From Silene conica (Eukaryota > Streptophyta > Magnoliopsida > Caryophyllales > Caryophyllaceae): 64,000 bases of DNA. A model generated the notes under the pieces. It saw nothing but the letters and a program-made list of their open reading frames with translations, ran no database searches and had not been told where the DNA came from. The DNA lies in the NCBI GenBank assembly GCA_029255685.2, contig CM055315.2, positions 44,435,705 to 44,499,704 on the forward strand. The letters run 5' to 3'. Shown here one piece after another: positions 35,795 to 47,733 of the stretch. The position numbers and the translations under genes are program-made. Each line of letters starts with the position of its first letter. Positions within the stretch are counted from its first letter, which is position 1.

Positions 35795-35868
35795 GGTCGA
35801 CCGACCAGCTAGCCCAGTCGGCCGACCACAGCCTCGGTCGACCGACCCACTAATTAGGTCGACCGACC
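35795..35868. repeat. Two 12-9-12 palindrome units (Athila-2 right LTR)
   Basis: Units at 35795-35827 and 35836-35868, the LTR partners of those at 29180 and 29221, with near-identical spacers. Confidence 0.95.
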
Positions 35869-36410
35869 ACGGCCCTGCTACGGTTGGTCTCGGAACCTAT
35901 ACTATCTACGCACATTCATCCCCTACATCCTAACATGTGAAATTTAGCTACGCATGGTTATTGAAACAACAATAAAAACAGGGATAAACATGGAGATCAT
36001 AATGAGTAATAATCTAAACATGCAATCAGTAGTAAAAGTTGAGATTCTATCTAAAGGCGAATACGATAATTAAAACTATCAATAGGAAAACTGAAATTAA
36101 AGGAGAAATTACCGGAAATCGGAATTAAGATGAAAAGGAACGAACTTTATTGAATGCTTGAATGATTGAAGAACGAACTAAGGTGCTTGAGAATTATTAA
36201 AAGATTACAATTGAACTAAAAACTAAATAAAACTCAAATGTAAAACTGAATTCGGAACTTGATGATGGTAAATAGAAGATTATAAACTGAATTATTTCTG
36301 AATGCTTAAACCCTAATCTCCTAATTTACTTAAGTAGGCGGAAAAATAGAGTTTCCTAAAGACTCTAACACTTCTTGTGGACTTTCCGAAAAGCTTCTCG
36401 TCTGTGCTGA

Positions 36411-36523
36411 GGTCGGTCGACCTACTATGTGGGTCGGTCGACCTCTTTACGGGCTTCAGGAAAATTCTGGGCTTTCCAAAACAGAGGTCTGGTCAGCCGA
36501 CCCAAGTAATAGGTCGGTCGACC
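36411..36523. repeat. Two 12-9-12 palindrome units (Athila-2 right LTR)
   Basis: Units at 36411-36443 and 36491-36523, the LTR partners of those at 29782 and 29862. One arm has a single mismatch here (GGTCAGCCGACC). Confidence 0.95.
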
Positions 36524-36798
36524 CGTTCCCGTGTAAGATTGCTTCGATTCGTCTTGGTTTGACTTTTGGTACTTGATTAATGATTCCAGTTGACTTTCCT
36601 TCGTTCCTTAGTTATGCAAAATCTCGAGGGCATAAGCTTGGTGTAAAATTGTCCCTTTTCCGCATAAATCTGCAAAAGTGCATAAAAATACGAAAGTAGA
36701 CAATTGTTGGGAAATAAGGGCTAAAACATAGTAAATGAGCGACCAAATGCGTGTAAAAATAGATGAAAAACATCATAAAATAGACACGTATCAATTAC

Positions 36799-37489
36799 AT
36801 CGAGAGGTCTGGCCAGGTCTTAGGCATATAGTTTGCGGTTATGATCTATACAAAAAATCGGTGTCGTGGTTATGCGTCCCGATAGCTAGTGTCGTGGTTA
36901 TGCGATCTAGTGGTCAAAGGTAACGGTTATGTTCCCTGACGGCGTTCATTCTATTCTTGGTTGTTGTTTGTGTGAGTGAACATGCCACCTAGTTGATGGC
37001 CGCTGAGTCATTCATTTGGTTGATTGCCTGTTTCGATATTAGTTCATCTATTTGCTTTAATGATGTTTCATATGATGATTCATGCCATTTCACATGTTTG
37101 TCTTAATGTTCATGCCTTGACCATGATTGTCATATTCGAATATATCATGTTTGATTACTTATCATTGTATACGCATGTTCATATGTATATGTTGCGTTAT
37201 ATTGGTGTTGTTTGGGGAAGACGTGTGGATAGCGAGCATTGTTGATCATTCGACAATTACCCATTTTACGATTAACTTAGTTTTAATTTACTTGCTATCG
37301 AGGGATACCTTATCCCTTGTTCTTTTAAATTATCTTGTATAAGTTATACTTTTTCTTTGGTTTTAATCTTAAGCGTCGTTTTGATATTCCGCGATCAAGT
37401 TTTATTTATATCTATGTCGAAGTTTTTAAAGTTATCGTATTTCCGCTGCAAGTTACTTGTTTATTTTATGTAATATCGCGGGGTGTCAC
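36799..37489 (+). mobile_element. Chromovirus-like LTR remnant, part 2
   Basis: A plus-strand LTR 3' portion ending ATCGCGGGGTGTCACA, with ATTTCCGCTGCAAG shortly before, a pattern common at the ends of Tekay/Del-type plant LTRs. Its other part is 28533-28579 across the Athila-2 insertion. The 5' end is lost and the interior that follows belongs to a different element remnant. Confidence 0.5.
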
Positions 37490-39130
37490 ACAAACCTTAT
37501 AAGCTTCATTGGCTAGATGGAGACCATGGGGTACGAGTGGAGAAGCAAGCATTGGTGGCGTTCACCATAGGACCTTATGAGGATAAGCTTTGGTGTGATG
37601 TTGTACCTATGAGTGGGTGTCATATACTTCTTGGTAGGCCGTGGCAATTTGATAGGGAAGTCACCCATGATGGAAGGACCAACGTATATAGTGTGACTAA
37701 GGGTAAAGCTACTTACCATCTTCAACCGTTATCTATAACAAGGTCTAAACCACCCGAGTCAAAAAAAGAAAGTTTAGTTGTGATCTTAGGAGAGGATGAA
37801 GAGGCTAAGAAGGTGGCCGAGGGGTTGGAGGCGCGGCATGATGGCTATGAGGAAATACATGGTGAGCACGACGGATGTGAGGGCGTTCCGAGCGTGGTGG
37901 AGTGGTTGCCAAAGGAGGATTCCGTGGGTTTGGTTGAGCACGGGAGTCACTGGAAGCCTAGAACCGTGAGCTTGGGTGGACAAGGGAGTCATGGTTTGGT
38001 AAGGTCAAGTGCAGGTTTGTCAAAGACTAAGAGCGCATTACTCGGAATTAATTTGAGGTCAAATTCTCAAAAACAAGGAGAATATGATGCGAGAGCATTG
38101 GCTAGGAGGAAGGATCGTGGTCCAATCTAAACGTGATCTCAAGATGTTCGAATTAGGTTCGATAGGTATATATAAGTTGGCTTGGCAAGACGTATTGAAA
38201 GAACAAGGAAGGCTACGGGGTGGCTCGTTGGTGGCTAATCAATGCCGGCCTAGGGCAACGTGTGGTTCCACACGGTGCTAATACTATTAATATTAGGATT
38301 ATTTTTAGTCTTAGTTTTATTTATGTTGTTAGTTTTAATTAATTTGTTATAGTTAGTTATAATAAGGTTGTACAAATTAGTTAGTTAGATACTAGTTAGT
38401 TATTAGGTTGTTACAACTAGTTAGTTACTAGGTTGTTACAAGTTAGTTATAAATTAGTTAAAGTTTGTTGAAGGTTGTTAGGAGTTAGTTACAACCTAAT
38501 CTAGTTTATTATTATTTTAATAAGGATTAAGTTTAATCCATAGGGTAGAATTAGAAGTCCTACTTTGAGGAGAACTCGAGCTCTTGGCCGAGTATTTGTG
38601 TCGTGTGTGGCGTTGTGTTGTGTTGTGACGGATGTCCTTACTATAAATAGGCATCCTTAGTATTTTATTTTCATAGATTGAATTATTATTATTTTGAGTT
38701 AAAAACTTCAACCCCAAGCATCTGTGTGAGCTTATAAATATTGATTGAGTATCTTAGTGAGCTTAGTCTTTAGGTTTAATCTTGGATTAGATTAAATTGC
38801 AGGGTGATCGAATCTTCTTGGATTGGAGGGTGAGTTCATCAACTATCCACTACAAATCATAAACAATACATACATAACATCGTTCCATCAATCTTACATC
38901 AATCATCAACGTTCAGAAGTACCAACGTGTGCCTACACATCGTCCACCACCAAGCACCATCATCACCAACGCCGTTCATCACTTCGTCCATCGTTCATCA
39001 TTCATCATTCATCGTTCATTGTTTACTTTATTTACTTGTTCTAATTCGTGATATATCACATATATTTTAATTCCGCTGCAACTTTTAGTATTCTTGTTGA
39101 TCGTCTTATTGATTATCTTGAGAATACACA
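37490..39130 (+). mobile_element. Remnant of a protease-only Ty3/gypsy element (TE-C family)
   Basis: Fossil on the plus strand. 37490-38130 encodes the later half of a chromovirus-type protease: KPYKLHWLDGDHGVRV, then CDVVPMSGCHILLGRPWQFD and VTHDGRTNVYSV. The same blocks occur in TE-C at 57.8-58.5 kb. Downstream, about 38275-39130 is a diverged TE-C-type LTR: shared words around 'ttattttaataaggatta', a TATA box with TATAAATAGGCATCC near 38643, and an end at GAGAATACACA. The front of the element is missing. It is broken, with several lesions. Confidence 0.65.
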
Positions 39131-39621
39131 TGATGTGTGCATTTTATATAGACCTTTTAGGCCGTATTAGCACACATTTCTATGCTTATTCCGTAGTATT
39201 TTGCTACAAATATCCCCCGAATAGTCTACTTTAGTTTGTTTTGCTATTTTGCAGATATGAGCCGGAGAGATCATAATCGAGCCCAAAACATGTCCTTATG
39301 CATGCATGTAGGAGAAGAGTTGAGTCGGAGCTTGTTATTACCGTTTTGAGATGCGCATAGGAGCAAAGGAAGTCTATCAAACGAAGGAAGAACTTCAATT
39401 TGCTAGTGCCTACTTTGGAGAGCCATATCTCGAGTTCTACAATAGATAATCAGGTGATTCCGATTGTAGATAAAAGCTTATCCTCTTAGCTTTCCGACGC
39501 CACCAAGAACGCTTGATTTAAGCAAGTAACGAAGAAATGGAAGTCATTTGAAGTTCAGTGCGCAGTGCAAGAAATACACGCTGAGAAGTGCTCGATCGAG
39601 AGCTTTGTTTGGTCGATCAGG
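39131..39621 (+). mobile_element. 5' part of an Athila/Tat-type LTR
   Basis: It begins TGATGTGTGCATTTTATATAG and aligns with the solo LTR at 624 ('tgcctactttggagagccat', 'cgccacca.gaacgct'). It stops at the TE-A insertion point at 39622. I did not find a continuation after 63641. Confidence 0.65.
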
Positions 39622-39622
39622 T
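39590..39622. repeat. Diverged paired palindrome cut by TE-A
   Basis: TCGATCGAG at 39592 and TCGATCAG at 39613 are 21 bp apart (12-9-12 layout). TE-A copy 2 begins at the last base pair of the second arm. Confidence 0.65.
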
Positions 39623-40024
39623 GTAACACCCCCATTTATTTAAGAGCCTTTAGCAAGACATTCTCAAATAAATAGAGCTGTTACCATCTTGGAATGTCCG
39701 AGGTAGTGAATAACAAAGTAAAACAACCAAAGTACTTTATATAAAACTGATAAAATTTAAACTTTGATTATTACAGTTATTACACCGTGGAAAAGAAAAT
39801 ACAACTGATGACTCCTCTAGATGTGATGTAATCCTAAGTCGGTCCAAAGTATGCATCTTACATTCTTGCCCCAGCTCCTAGCTCATCTGTGTCTGACCTG
39901 TAGAATCTACTCCCCATTCCGGATCATCGTAGGTGTACACGAATACACTGTCAACCTCGCGGTTGAGTAGGGTAACACAATAATTATAATGCAACAATTA
40001 TGATATGCAAATGCAATGATATGC

Positions 40025-40075
40025 TCGAGCTCAATCTCAATCTCAATCTCAATCACAATCTCAATCTCAAACTCA
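40025..40075. repeat. (CTCAAT)n microsatellite in TE-A LTR
   Basis: About eight hexamer copies here against about four in the partner LTR at 61327-61360, a length difference that arose after insertion. Confidence 0.85.
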
Positions 40076-42265
40076 AACCCATAACACCCAGCCATACCGA
40101 ACCTCCCGGCAGACTATAATCGGCCGTCGTCGAACACCAGCATAACAGCTGAGGTCACCAGGTCTAGTCCTGCAGAACTAGCCTGGGCCCAATAATATCA
40201 TCATCGTCTCGTATCCGTATCCAATGCATATGTCATGCTCATGAATGCAACAATATAATTATTCAATCACGCTATCGAATAATGAAATGCTCATGCCATT
40301 AGTAATAAACCACAATTAATCCAACCAATATCATTCTCATACCAATCATACTCAGCATCCATAACACACAAGGTCACATCCATTCTTAACACATCATAGA
40401 GTATAAGGTCAGTGTCTCCTACCTGGATAGCTATATAATCCAATAGCAAGCCAGCAAGTAGCAGAATTATGCAACTTCAAAACCGTCACCTAACAATATA
40501 ATATACATAATTACTCACTAATATAATTACGTAAACAACCATTATCTGTCCACTTAAATCAATTTAATTAATTAAATTAATTAATTATTCAAAACAATTA
40601 CGTCTAACGAAGCCGTACTAAACGTGACTCAATTCAATTATCTTAATAAGTCGATTACAAGATATCGTCACAAAACCCATAATAAAAACAGTCATCAAAT
40701 TAGTCATGATAAATACTAATAACAACTAATAGTAACATCAATAATATTAATACTAATATTAACATTACCAACAATAACAATAACAATAATATAATTAGTA
40801 GTAATAATATTAATATTAACATATAATAACATTTCAACATAATATAATACTACTACCAATTATAATTAAACACAATAAGTTGATAGGATTAATAATAATA
40901 ATAATAATAATAATAACACCTATATTACGACAACAACAACCTACAACAAGACAACCCAAACCCCGCAAAACCAGCTACTACACGACACACCTGACAACCC
41001 CCAAAACAGCCCCCATCGACCCTATTTTCGCCGCCTGAACCGCCAACCCACCATGGTGGCTGCCAACCTTGCACGCCGACGCACCTACTGCCTCTAACCA
41101 CTGACTCTGACTGAAATATACGAGACCTCGATTTCCCCCGCAACAACCCTAATCACACTGCTCCGTCTGCAACGTTACCAGCAACGATCGTATCCATCAC
41201 TTGAGACTCGTAAAAGACGACTCATCCACCCCCTGACCAAACCTACTATTCACATATCAACCCAGGTCTCCAAAACGGGTCCGCAATGCGGGTGGATACC
41301 CGACCTCTCCCTGTTTCTGTTGTTTCCCGCCAATATTCAAACCCACGCCATTGTTGACCACCACTAGGCCACCACCAAGGTTTACTATCATCCTGAGCCA
41401 GACCCACAACCCAAGGTCTAGTCGACATGACACGGGTGTAACAACGAAGGGTAGTTTCAGGTCCCCGTTTCCCCGACGTTACACTATCCAAAGTCGAAAC
41501 CTACCCCTTAGCACCACCACGACCACCACCACGGTCACCCTAGGTACGGTCGTTTACCTTTACATCCCCTCTAACCCAGACTTAAACACAACTTCAGAAA
41601 ACATGTGATAGACGAGATACAACGGGATAAGAACTTACCGAGGTTGAGAATGCCTAACTCGCTACCGGCGACACTAAAAACAACGAAGAAAGCTTCTGTG
41701 AATGTGCGAGTGGGAAGATGGAAGGGTGGGTATGTGGTGAATTAGGGTTTTAAGAGGTTGTAGGCTGATATGTCGATGTAGAGGGTAAAGGGTTAGGGCT
41801 GATTACGTGACTTGCGTGTAAGCATGGGTAGGGTTTAACATTAGAGTATTCCGTGTGAAGGTAGAGTTAGATGTGTGAGCCCAACACTTTTCTTACTCGG
41901 CCCATCACGCATCTCGAGACATTCTAACCTCTATATCCCGTTCTCAACTCGAGAACTTAGGATAACGACACATATAACTAATTATATTAATTAAATTATA
42001 TAATTAGTATTAGTAAATATAAATTAAATTAATTATAAAAATATATAAAGAATATAGAATTTAAATATAAACACGGCTTAAATAAAAAATAGAAATTAAG
42101 TATAGATGATAAATAGATATAAAATAGAAAATATATCAAATTATAAACGTATTATTAAAATTAAAGAAATACGAATAAAATGTCATTTTATGAATTAATC
42201 AACAAATATAAAATGATTATGAAATACGAAATAATCGTAGAAATACGATTTATAAAATAATAATA

Positions 42266-42357
42266 CTTCCTCCATTTTTATATAATGTACCCATTTTATT
42301 AAAATACTACACTCATATATTCAACAAATGGGTACATTATATAAAAACGGAGGATAG
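42266..42357. mobile_element. Short Tc1/mariner-type MITE, with empty site in the partner LTR
   Basis: 92 bp with inverted ends CTTCCTCCATTTTTATATAA and (reverse complement of right end) CTATCCTCCGTTTTTATATA, flanked by TA (42264-42265 and 42358-42359). The partner LTR near 63540 reads straight through as AATAATAGTATTTTCG, without the element and with a single TA, so it inserted after the TE-A LTRs were formed. Confidence 0.9.
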
Positions 42358-45300
42358 TAGTATTTTCGTAAAATACTTTATAAACATTCCGTTTGAAATA
42401 CTTGTATAAAACACGGTTTGACTGCCGTTGACCGAGGCTAAAATACGGGGTATTACAGTCTTCCCTCCTTAAAATGAACTTCGTCCCGAAGTTCGCCACC
42501 CCGTAACGATAACTAGGCACCCACAAGCATAAGACAAACACAAGTAGTACATATACATAAGCTCTAAAACGCGAAGTGTTACATTCTATCCCCCTTAAGA
42601 AACTTTGTCCCTAAAGTTTAACATACGTCAGAAGTATATGACACTTAAAGAACCGCAACATTGACCAAAACATACAAATTAAAACAGCAGACTCCATGCA
42701 TGGTCAAGCTCAGTCAGTCAAACATAACATACCACTTAGCCAAATCGTAAACCATTAAGATTTTTTTACAATTCTATCCTCCTTAAAACATGGTTACGTC
42801 CCCGTAACCCCATTATAAAATTCTACATCCAATGCTCAGGAAGACCATCGAAATAACAGTCACAAATCATCGGATAAGTTAATTACCCTATACTAGGCAA
42901 CTATCATCCGACTTTTAAAGCAATCAGAACAAAGTTAACTATTTCACGTTACGCAGTAAAACAAAAATCAGGGTAACTAACACTCATACACCCTTGAAAT
43001 CTCTTTTAACACAAACTTAACCTATTTACACCAATGTAGACAATCAGCTAATTGATAGTGCATAAATGACAAATTAAAACATTTCATGCTCATAATCATA
43101 TTATAGAAGCAAAATCATATTTTAGAAAAGACATAAACAAAATTTAACTAATGTAATTAACATGGAGCATTGACATATTTCCCGAGGTATACACCAATCT
43201 TAGACTAGCAAAACAGTTTAGCATCTCCAGGTATAAAGAAGTTAAACCAATTAATAATTCAATATATATTGTGATCAGATTTTAAACATAGCAATATGCA
43301 ATTCACTTTATGGCATAACAATATAAATGAAGAAGTTATACAGATTATTATCGCATGGAACTAAACAAAGATATACCATTAATTTATGAAAGAACATTAA
43401 CAAGATTCACGTTGTTCAAAATACTCACAATTGCTTATAACAATTAGATTGTTATATCATGCTAATAAGATTACCAGTTAAATTTCATTCTACCACGTGT
43501 CCAGACTCTTCTCTTATGAACATGATTTTAACATTACCTATGAACACCACATAATTATTTTGAGATCATATCAATAGAAAGCAATAGTGTCTGTATAACT
43601 GAAACTAACTTTATATAAAACTCACCGAAATAAACAAGGTTATATTACCATATAATAACGTTCATATTCAAATCATATGTCTATGTACATGCTACTAATG
43701 CCATATCAGGATATCACATGGTTACATCACATAATTCATATTTGATTAAACTTTTATATTTAAAACTTTACCATTTGAACAATCATACATCACGCAACAA
43801 CTTCAAAAAAATCATAATTAAATAATCGCTTAGCTATTTTGCGACCTATTATAGTTTTTAGAAAATATAAGGAATTAAATAATCATAGGAAAAGAATCAA
43901 TTGCAAAGCTTAAGAAAATTATTTATAACAAATTTTACAACTCAGTTGATCTGAACAAAAACTTTACAGCACTTAGACATAAATTAGGACAACTTGCAAA
44001 AATCACTATTAAATAACAACTCGTTAAGATTTTACGTGGCTTATCATTTTGAAAACGTGAATGAATATTCTAAACTGATACGAATTCTTGAGCAAAGAAA
44101 TCGTCCGCGGAAGCTTTCTTGGAAATCTTGAAAACAATCTTGAATGAAATAACAAAATAGGACAGATATGGAACGATCCTTGATGAATCTTAATTGATGA
44201 TGGTGATGAATGATGAACGGCGGTGGTGGTGATGTTGAAGTGATGGTGGTCCGTCGGTGGTGGTGGTTAAGGTGGTTGTTTTGTAGTTGTAACGGTCTTG
44301 AGGTGTATCCCCAAGGTAGAAGGATATTTGTTTGCCCTAGACCTATAGGAGACCCAATGGTGATTTACTCCCTAGACCTATAGTTCGTAAATCTTGCTAA
44401 TACTTGAAACGCGACAAATATTAACGGTTCGGATCAACACTCGATGAGTCCTTGAGATTTCTTTAAGAATGCCTTAAAAAGAAAACTTGTAAATTTTTAT
44501 TGATTTGATGATTAACTTATTAACAAGAAGAACCATGTGCCCTATTTATAGGTAAGGCTACACGTCCCATAGACTCACACGCCTCCTGACACCCGTCGTT
44601 GAGGGGTGCCAAAGATAAGATTTATAAAACCTCAGCTTAAACTAGATAGGATAAGTCAAGGGTCGAACCATAAGGAGACAAGGTTAATTATGTTTGCGAA
44701 TTTAGAGTCTATTGGAAGTAGCCAAAAAAAAGGGGTTTTGATTTGTTGAATTGGAACTAACAACTAAAAGCAAAATAAACAAGAGAATTAAACCAAGGTA
44801 AAAAGGAGATTAGGAACTTCGGTTCCCCATGGTTAAAACAAGTCAATGAAAGGTAAAATAACCAAATAACACAATCCCAAGGAACAAAGAATAAACCTTT
44901 AGGTCAATATTCTACCCAATCCTTACGGTCTTAGGGTTCCTAGAAAAGCACTAAACTTTCGTTCATAGGGCAATCCCAAAGTTGGTGTTAAACTAATCCT
45001 AATAATCTTTCAATCTTAAGGATTAGGTCATCGACAACAATGGGGGATTGGTAATTCAATCATTCAACTAACAAAATCAAATCTGTACCATGGTTCCCTT
45101 AATTCCTAATCACAAGAATTAGCTATGCATAATTTTAATTATGAAATTAACAATAACAAGAATTAAGAACATCAAGGGAATCAACATAATTAAAGATGAC
45201 AATAAAAGGGAAAACATGTATTGAGAAACAACAATAAGAAGAACAACAAGATTAATTGAAAGGGAAAGATTAATTGTAGCAAACTTACAAGCTTAATTGG

Positions 45301-45468
45301 AATCAAGAACAAAAGATGAAAAACTAAGAAAATCTTCTTCTAAAACTTGGGGTTTCTCTAATCAGGAATGCTTAACCTAATTTTAGAGTTTTGGCCTCCT
45401 TAAATAAGTTCTAATTACAAGATTAAACAAGTAAAAACCCGAAATAGAAGTCGCGGACACAGTCGCTG

Positions 45469-45551
45469 GGTCGGTCGACCTACTATTTGGGTCGGCCGAC
45501 CTCTGCTGCTGTTATTGGGCTTTCTGGATTCTGCGCGCTGGTCGGTCGACC
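45469..45551. repeat. One 12-9-12 unit plus a single arm (Athila-3 left LTR)
   Basis: Unit at 45469-45501 (spacer TACTATTTG) and a lone GGTCGGTCGACC at 45540-45551. The partner LTR has two full units at the same sites (56167 and 56238), so one 21-bp period differs between the LTRs. Confidence 0.95.
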
Positions 45552-45812
45552 CTGTTCTGTACGTTTCAGCGTAAATTTGGCCCGTAAACAACACTTGACT
45601 ATGCATCCGGATCCTTGCTCCGCGTAATTACTCAAAACAGCTTCCGGAGGACGATTAAAGTTCAGTTTTGCCCACTCCCGCGTATTCCTACATTTAAAAC
45701 ATAGAAATGCCAAAGTAAACCGTTTCGGGAGAAATAGCAACTAAAAGTCACGAAAATATAAGAAAATACGTGCCAAAAGAATAAATAAAATGCATAAAAT
45801 AGGCACGTATCA

Positions 45813-47733
45813 AACTCCCCAAACCAAACCTTGCTTGTCCTCAAGCAAGCACTAAGACTCAAAAGAAAAGAAAAACTTCTAATGGAACGGATTTCACACT
45901 TTTTAGACCCAAACACAACACCATGCCCAACCAATTTAATGCAACTTTCAAAATAGAATCAAGCATAATGTCAAGAGCAAAACGAATTGAACATGTTGGA
46001 ATAAAATGCTAAACCTTCAACCTTGCAAGACTAATTCTAATTGGACTCTCGCGGTACGCTCGAGACACTCATGAAAGCAAAGGGTCAAATATATATATGT
46101 GAAAGATTAAGAAGATAAACAAAAGTAAAGACTCTCACCTATCTACGACCCATAAGAACATGCCTGCAATCTAACATGAATAAAATCTCTACAACCGTAC
46201 ATATGCATTCCCACACTATATGACCATGACACATGCCGAGACAATTTTTGGGATTGTGAGGCTAAAGGTAAGAAAGGGTTAAAATAAGTTATGGGAAGAG
46301 GGGTTAAACCGAGCTAACAACCATCTATCCACACTGTAAGATTACTTCCATTACTTTTCAAAACATGCCAATGCTCAAAGTTTGAGAACAAAAATTACAA
46401 TTCCATCATTTTTCTCCCTTCTTTCTCCTTTCTCTCTCTTTTTTTTTTTTTTTTTCAGAAACGCAGCCTGCTCAGTGGTCGTGGTCGACCGACCCACATA
46501 TTAGGTCGACCGACCACCCTTGAAAACAGGCAGACTCGTTCTTTTTTTTTTTTTTTTTTTTCTGATTTGATTTATTATTATTTTTTTCATTCTTCCTTCT
46601 TTTCTTTTCTTTTTTCTGATTTCAATCACCGAAAAAAATTTTCGTTCCTTTTTTTTGCTTTCTTTTTGTTTTTTTTCTTTCTCTCATTTTCACCATTCTC
46701 ACAAAATCAAGATTTATCAATGAAACACAAACCAAAGGATGGCCAAAAACAGTCCCATCACTACGTTACTAGCTCAGCTAGGGTAGGCAATTCTTAGGAT
46801 GTAGCATATGGGATAAAAGAGTCAATTTGGCTATGTGAGGGTTATGGGTAAAAACAAGGAAAATGGACCTCTACCACATGTGTCAACAAACCACAAACCC
46901 GAATGCATATAGGTATTAAGTAGACAAAATTCATGCTTATGCACATTGATGTGACATGCCTCAAGAGGAGAAACTACTCTCAATCCTACATGAAATCGGT
47001 CATGAATGTCACCGATTTATTAAGCTCTAATCCTTAGATTATGTAGTAGCTTGCCAAGAAGAGAGTCAAGTCTAATAATTTAGCATAAAATCAACAAAAT
47101 CTCGTAGATAATGCAAAAGACTAGCTTGAATTTTTTTTTTGAAAACGCAAGGCAAGGCAATAAGTGACAAGTGAGGCATAAATCGTATTCGTCCGTTCCG
47201 ACTCGACCTATGCGCTAAGAACGCGCGACAGAAAAAGAAAGAAAGGAAAAATACAAAAGAAAAAGAAAAGGACAAAAAACATAAGACACAAAAACAAATG
47301 CAGACTCAACAGAAGTATGCATATACCCTCCCCAAACCAAAACGCACAATGCCCTCATTGTGCTCATCAGCATAATCCACAGCAAAGAGGCTAAGGAGAA
47401 AGGAGGGGGAAAACTGGAAATCTAAAGAAAATAAAAGAAAAAACTACCTACAAGACGGATGAACCTCCCCAAACCGAACATCGATGAGGGAAGGTTTGAG
47501 CACGTCCCTAGTCCTCTGGGTCGAACTCCGACCCGGAGTCATCTCCTTCTGCTTCCTCCTCATCCTCATCATCGGACCCTAAGCCTGCTGACGAGGCGGA
47601 TCCTGAAGCTTCTCCGTACCCATGACCGCCCGCCTGAGGTGTGTACCAGGTGGGGTGAGTCCAAGGGCCGGTGGGGAGCCTATACCCTAAGTAGCATACT
47701 CCGAGTAGCCCGGGTACTGGTAGAGACTATCGT
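45813..47733 (-). other. Athila-3 non-coding region between third ORF and 3' LTR
   Basis: 1.9 kb with long T-rich runs (46440-46690) and no supported frame. Blocks shared with Athila-2 include 46042-46085 and 47193-47218. A perfect hairpin GCACAATG/CATTGTGC lies at 47344-47363, with polypurine-like tracts at 45813-45830, 47326-47338 and 47462-47475 on the minus strand. Confidence 0.75.
46483..46515. repeat. 12-9-12 palindrome unit (Athila-3 interior)
   Basis: GGTCGACCGACC, spacer CACATATTA, GGTCGACCGACC. It lies between T-rich runs in the non-coding region near the 3' LTR, as the 30829 unit does in Athila-2. Confidence 0.95.

Larger units (their letters stand above)
28585..36793 (-). mobile_element. 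Athila-type LTR retrotransposon without RT (Athila-2)
   Basis: Fossil Ty3/gypsy element, minus strand, 8.2 kb. LTRs are 28585-30164 and 35200-36793 (TGAT...ATCA). The target duplication is ATTAC (28580-28584 and 36794-36798). The primer-binding site at 35177-35194 (TGGCGCCGTTGCCGGGGA on the minus strand) is the tRNA-Asp-type site used by Athila. The polypurine tract abuts 30165. Recognisable parts are gag (about 32.9-35.1 kb) and an aspartic-protease region (about 32.2-32.9 kb). No reverse transcriptase, RNase H or integrase was found, so the copy depends on other elements. The coding part is broken in a few places. The LTRs differ by roughly 1-2 % plus one short length difference, so it is young. 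Confidence 0.88.

Noticed and set aside
37483-38130. Plus-strand frame as a host aspartic protease gene
   Set aside because: The blocks match the protease of the TE-C element in this window and it is bounded by LTR sequence.
41246-41608. Overlapping frames shared by both TE-A LTRs as conserved genes
   Set aside because: They recur at 62516-62890 only because the LTRs are copies. Frames on both strands overlap, differ in length between copies and show no domain.
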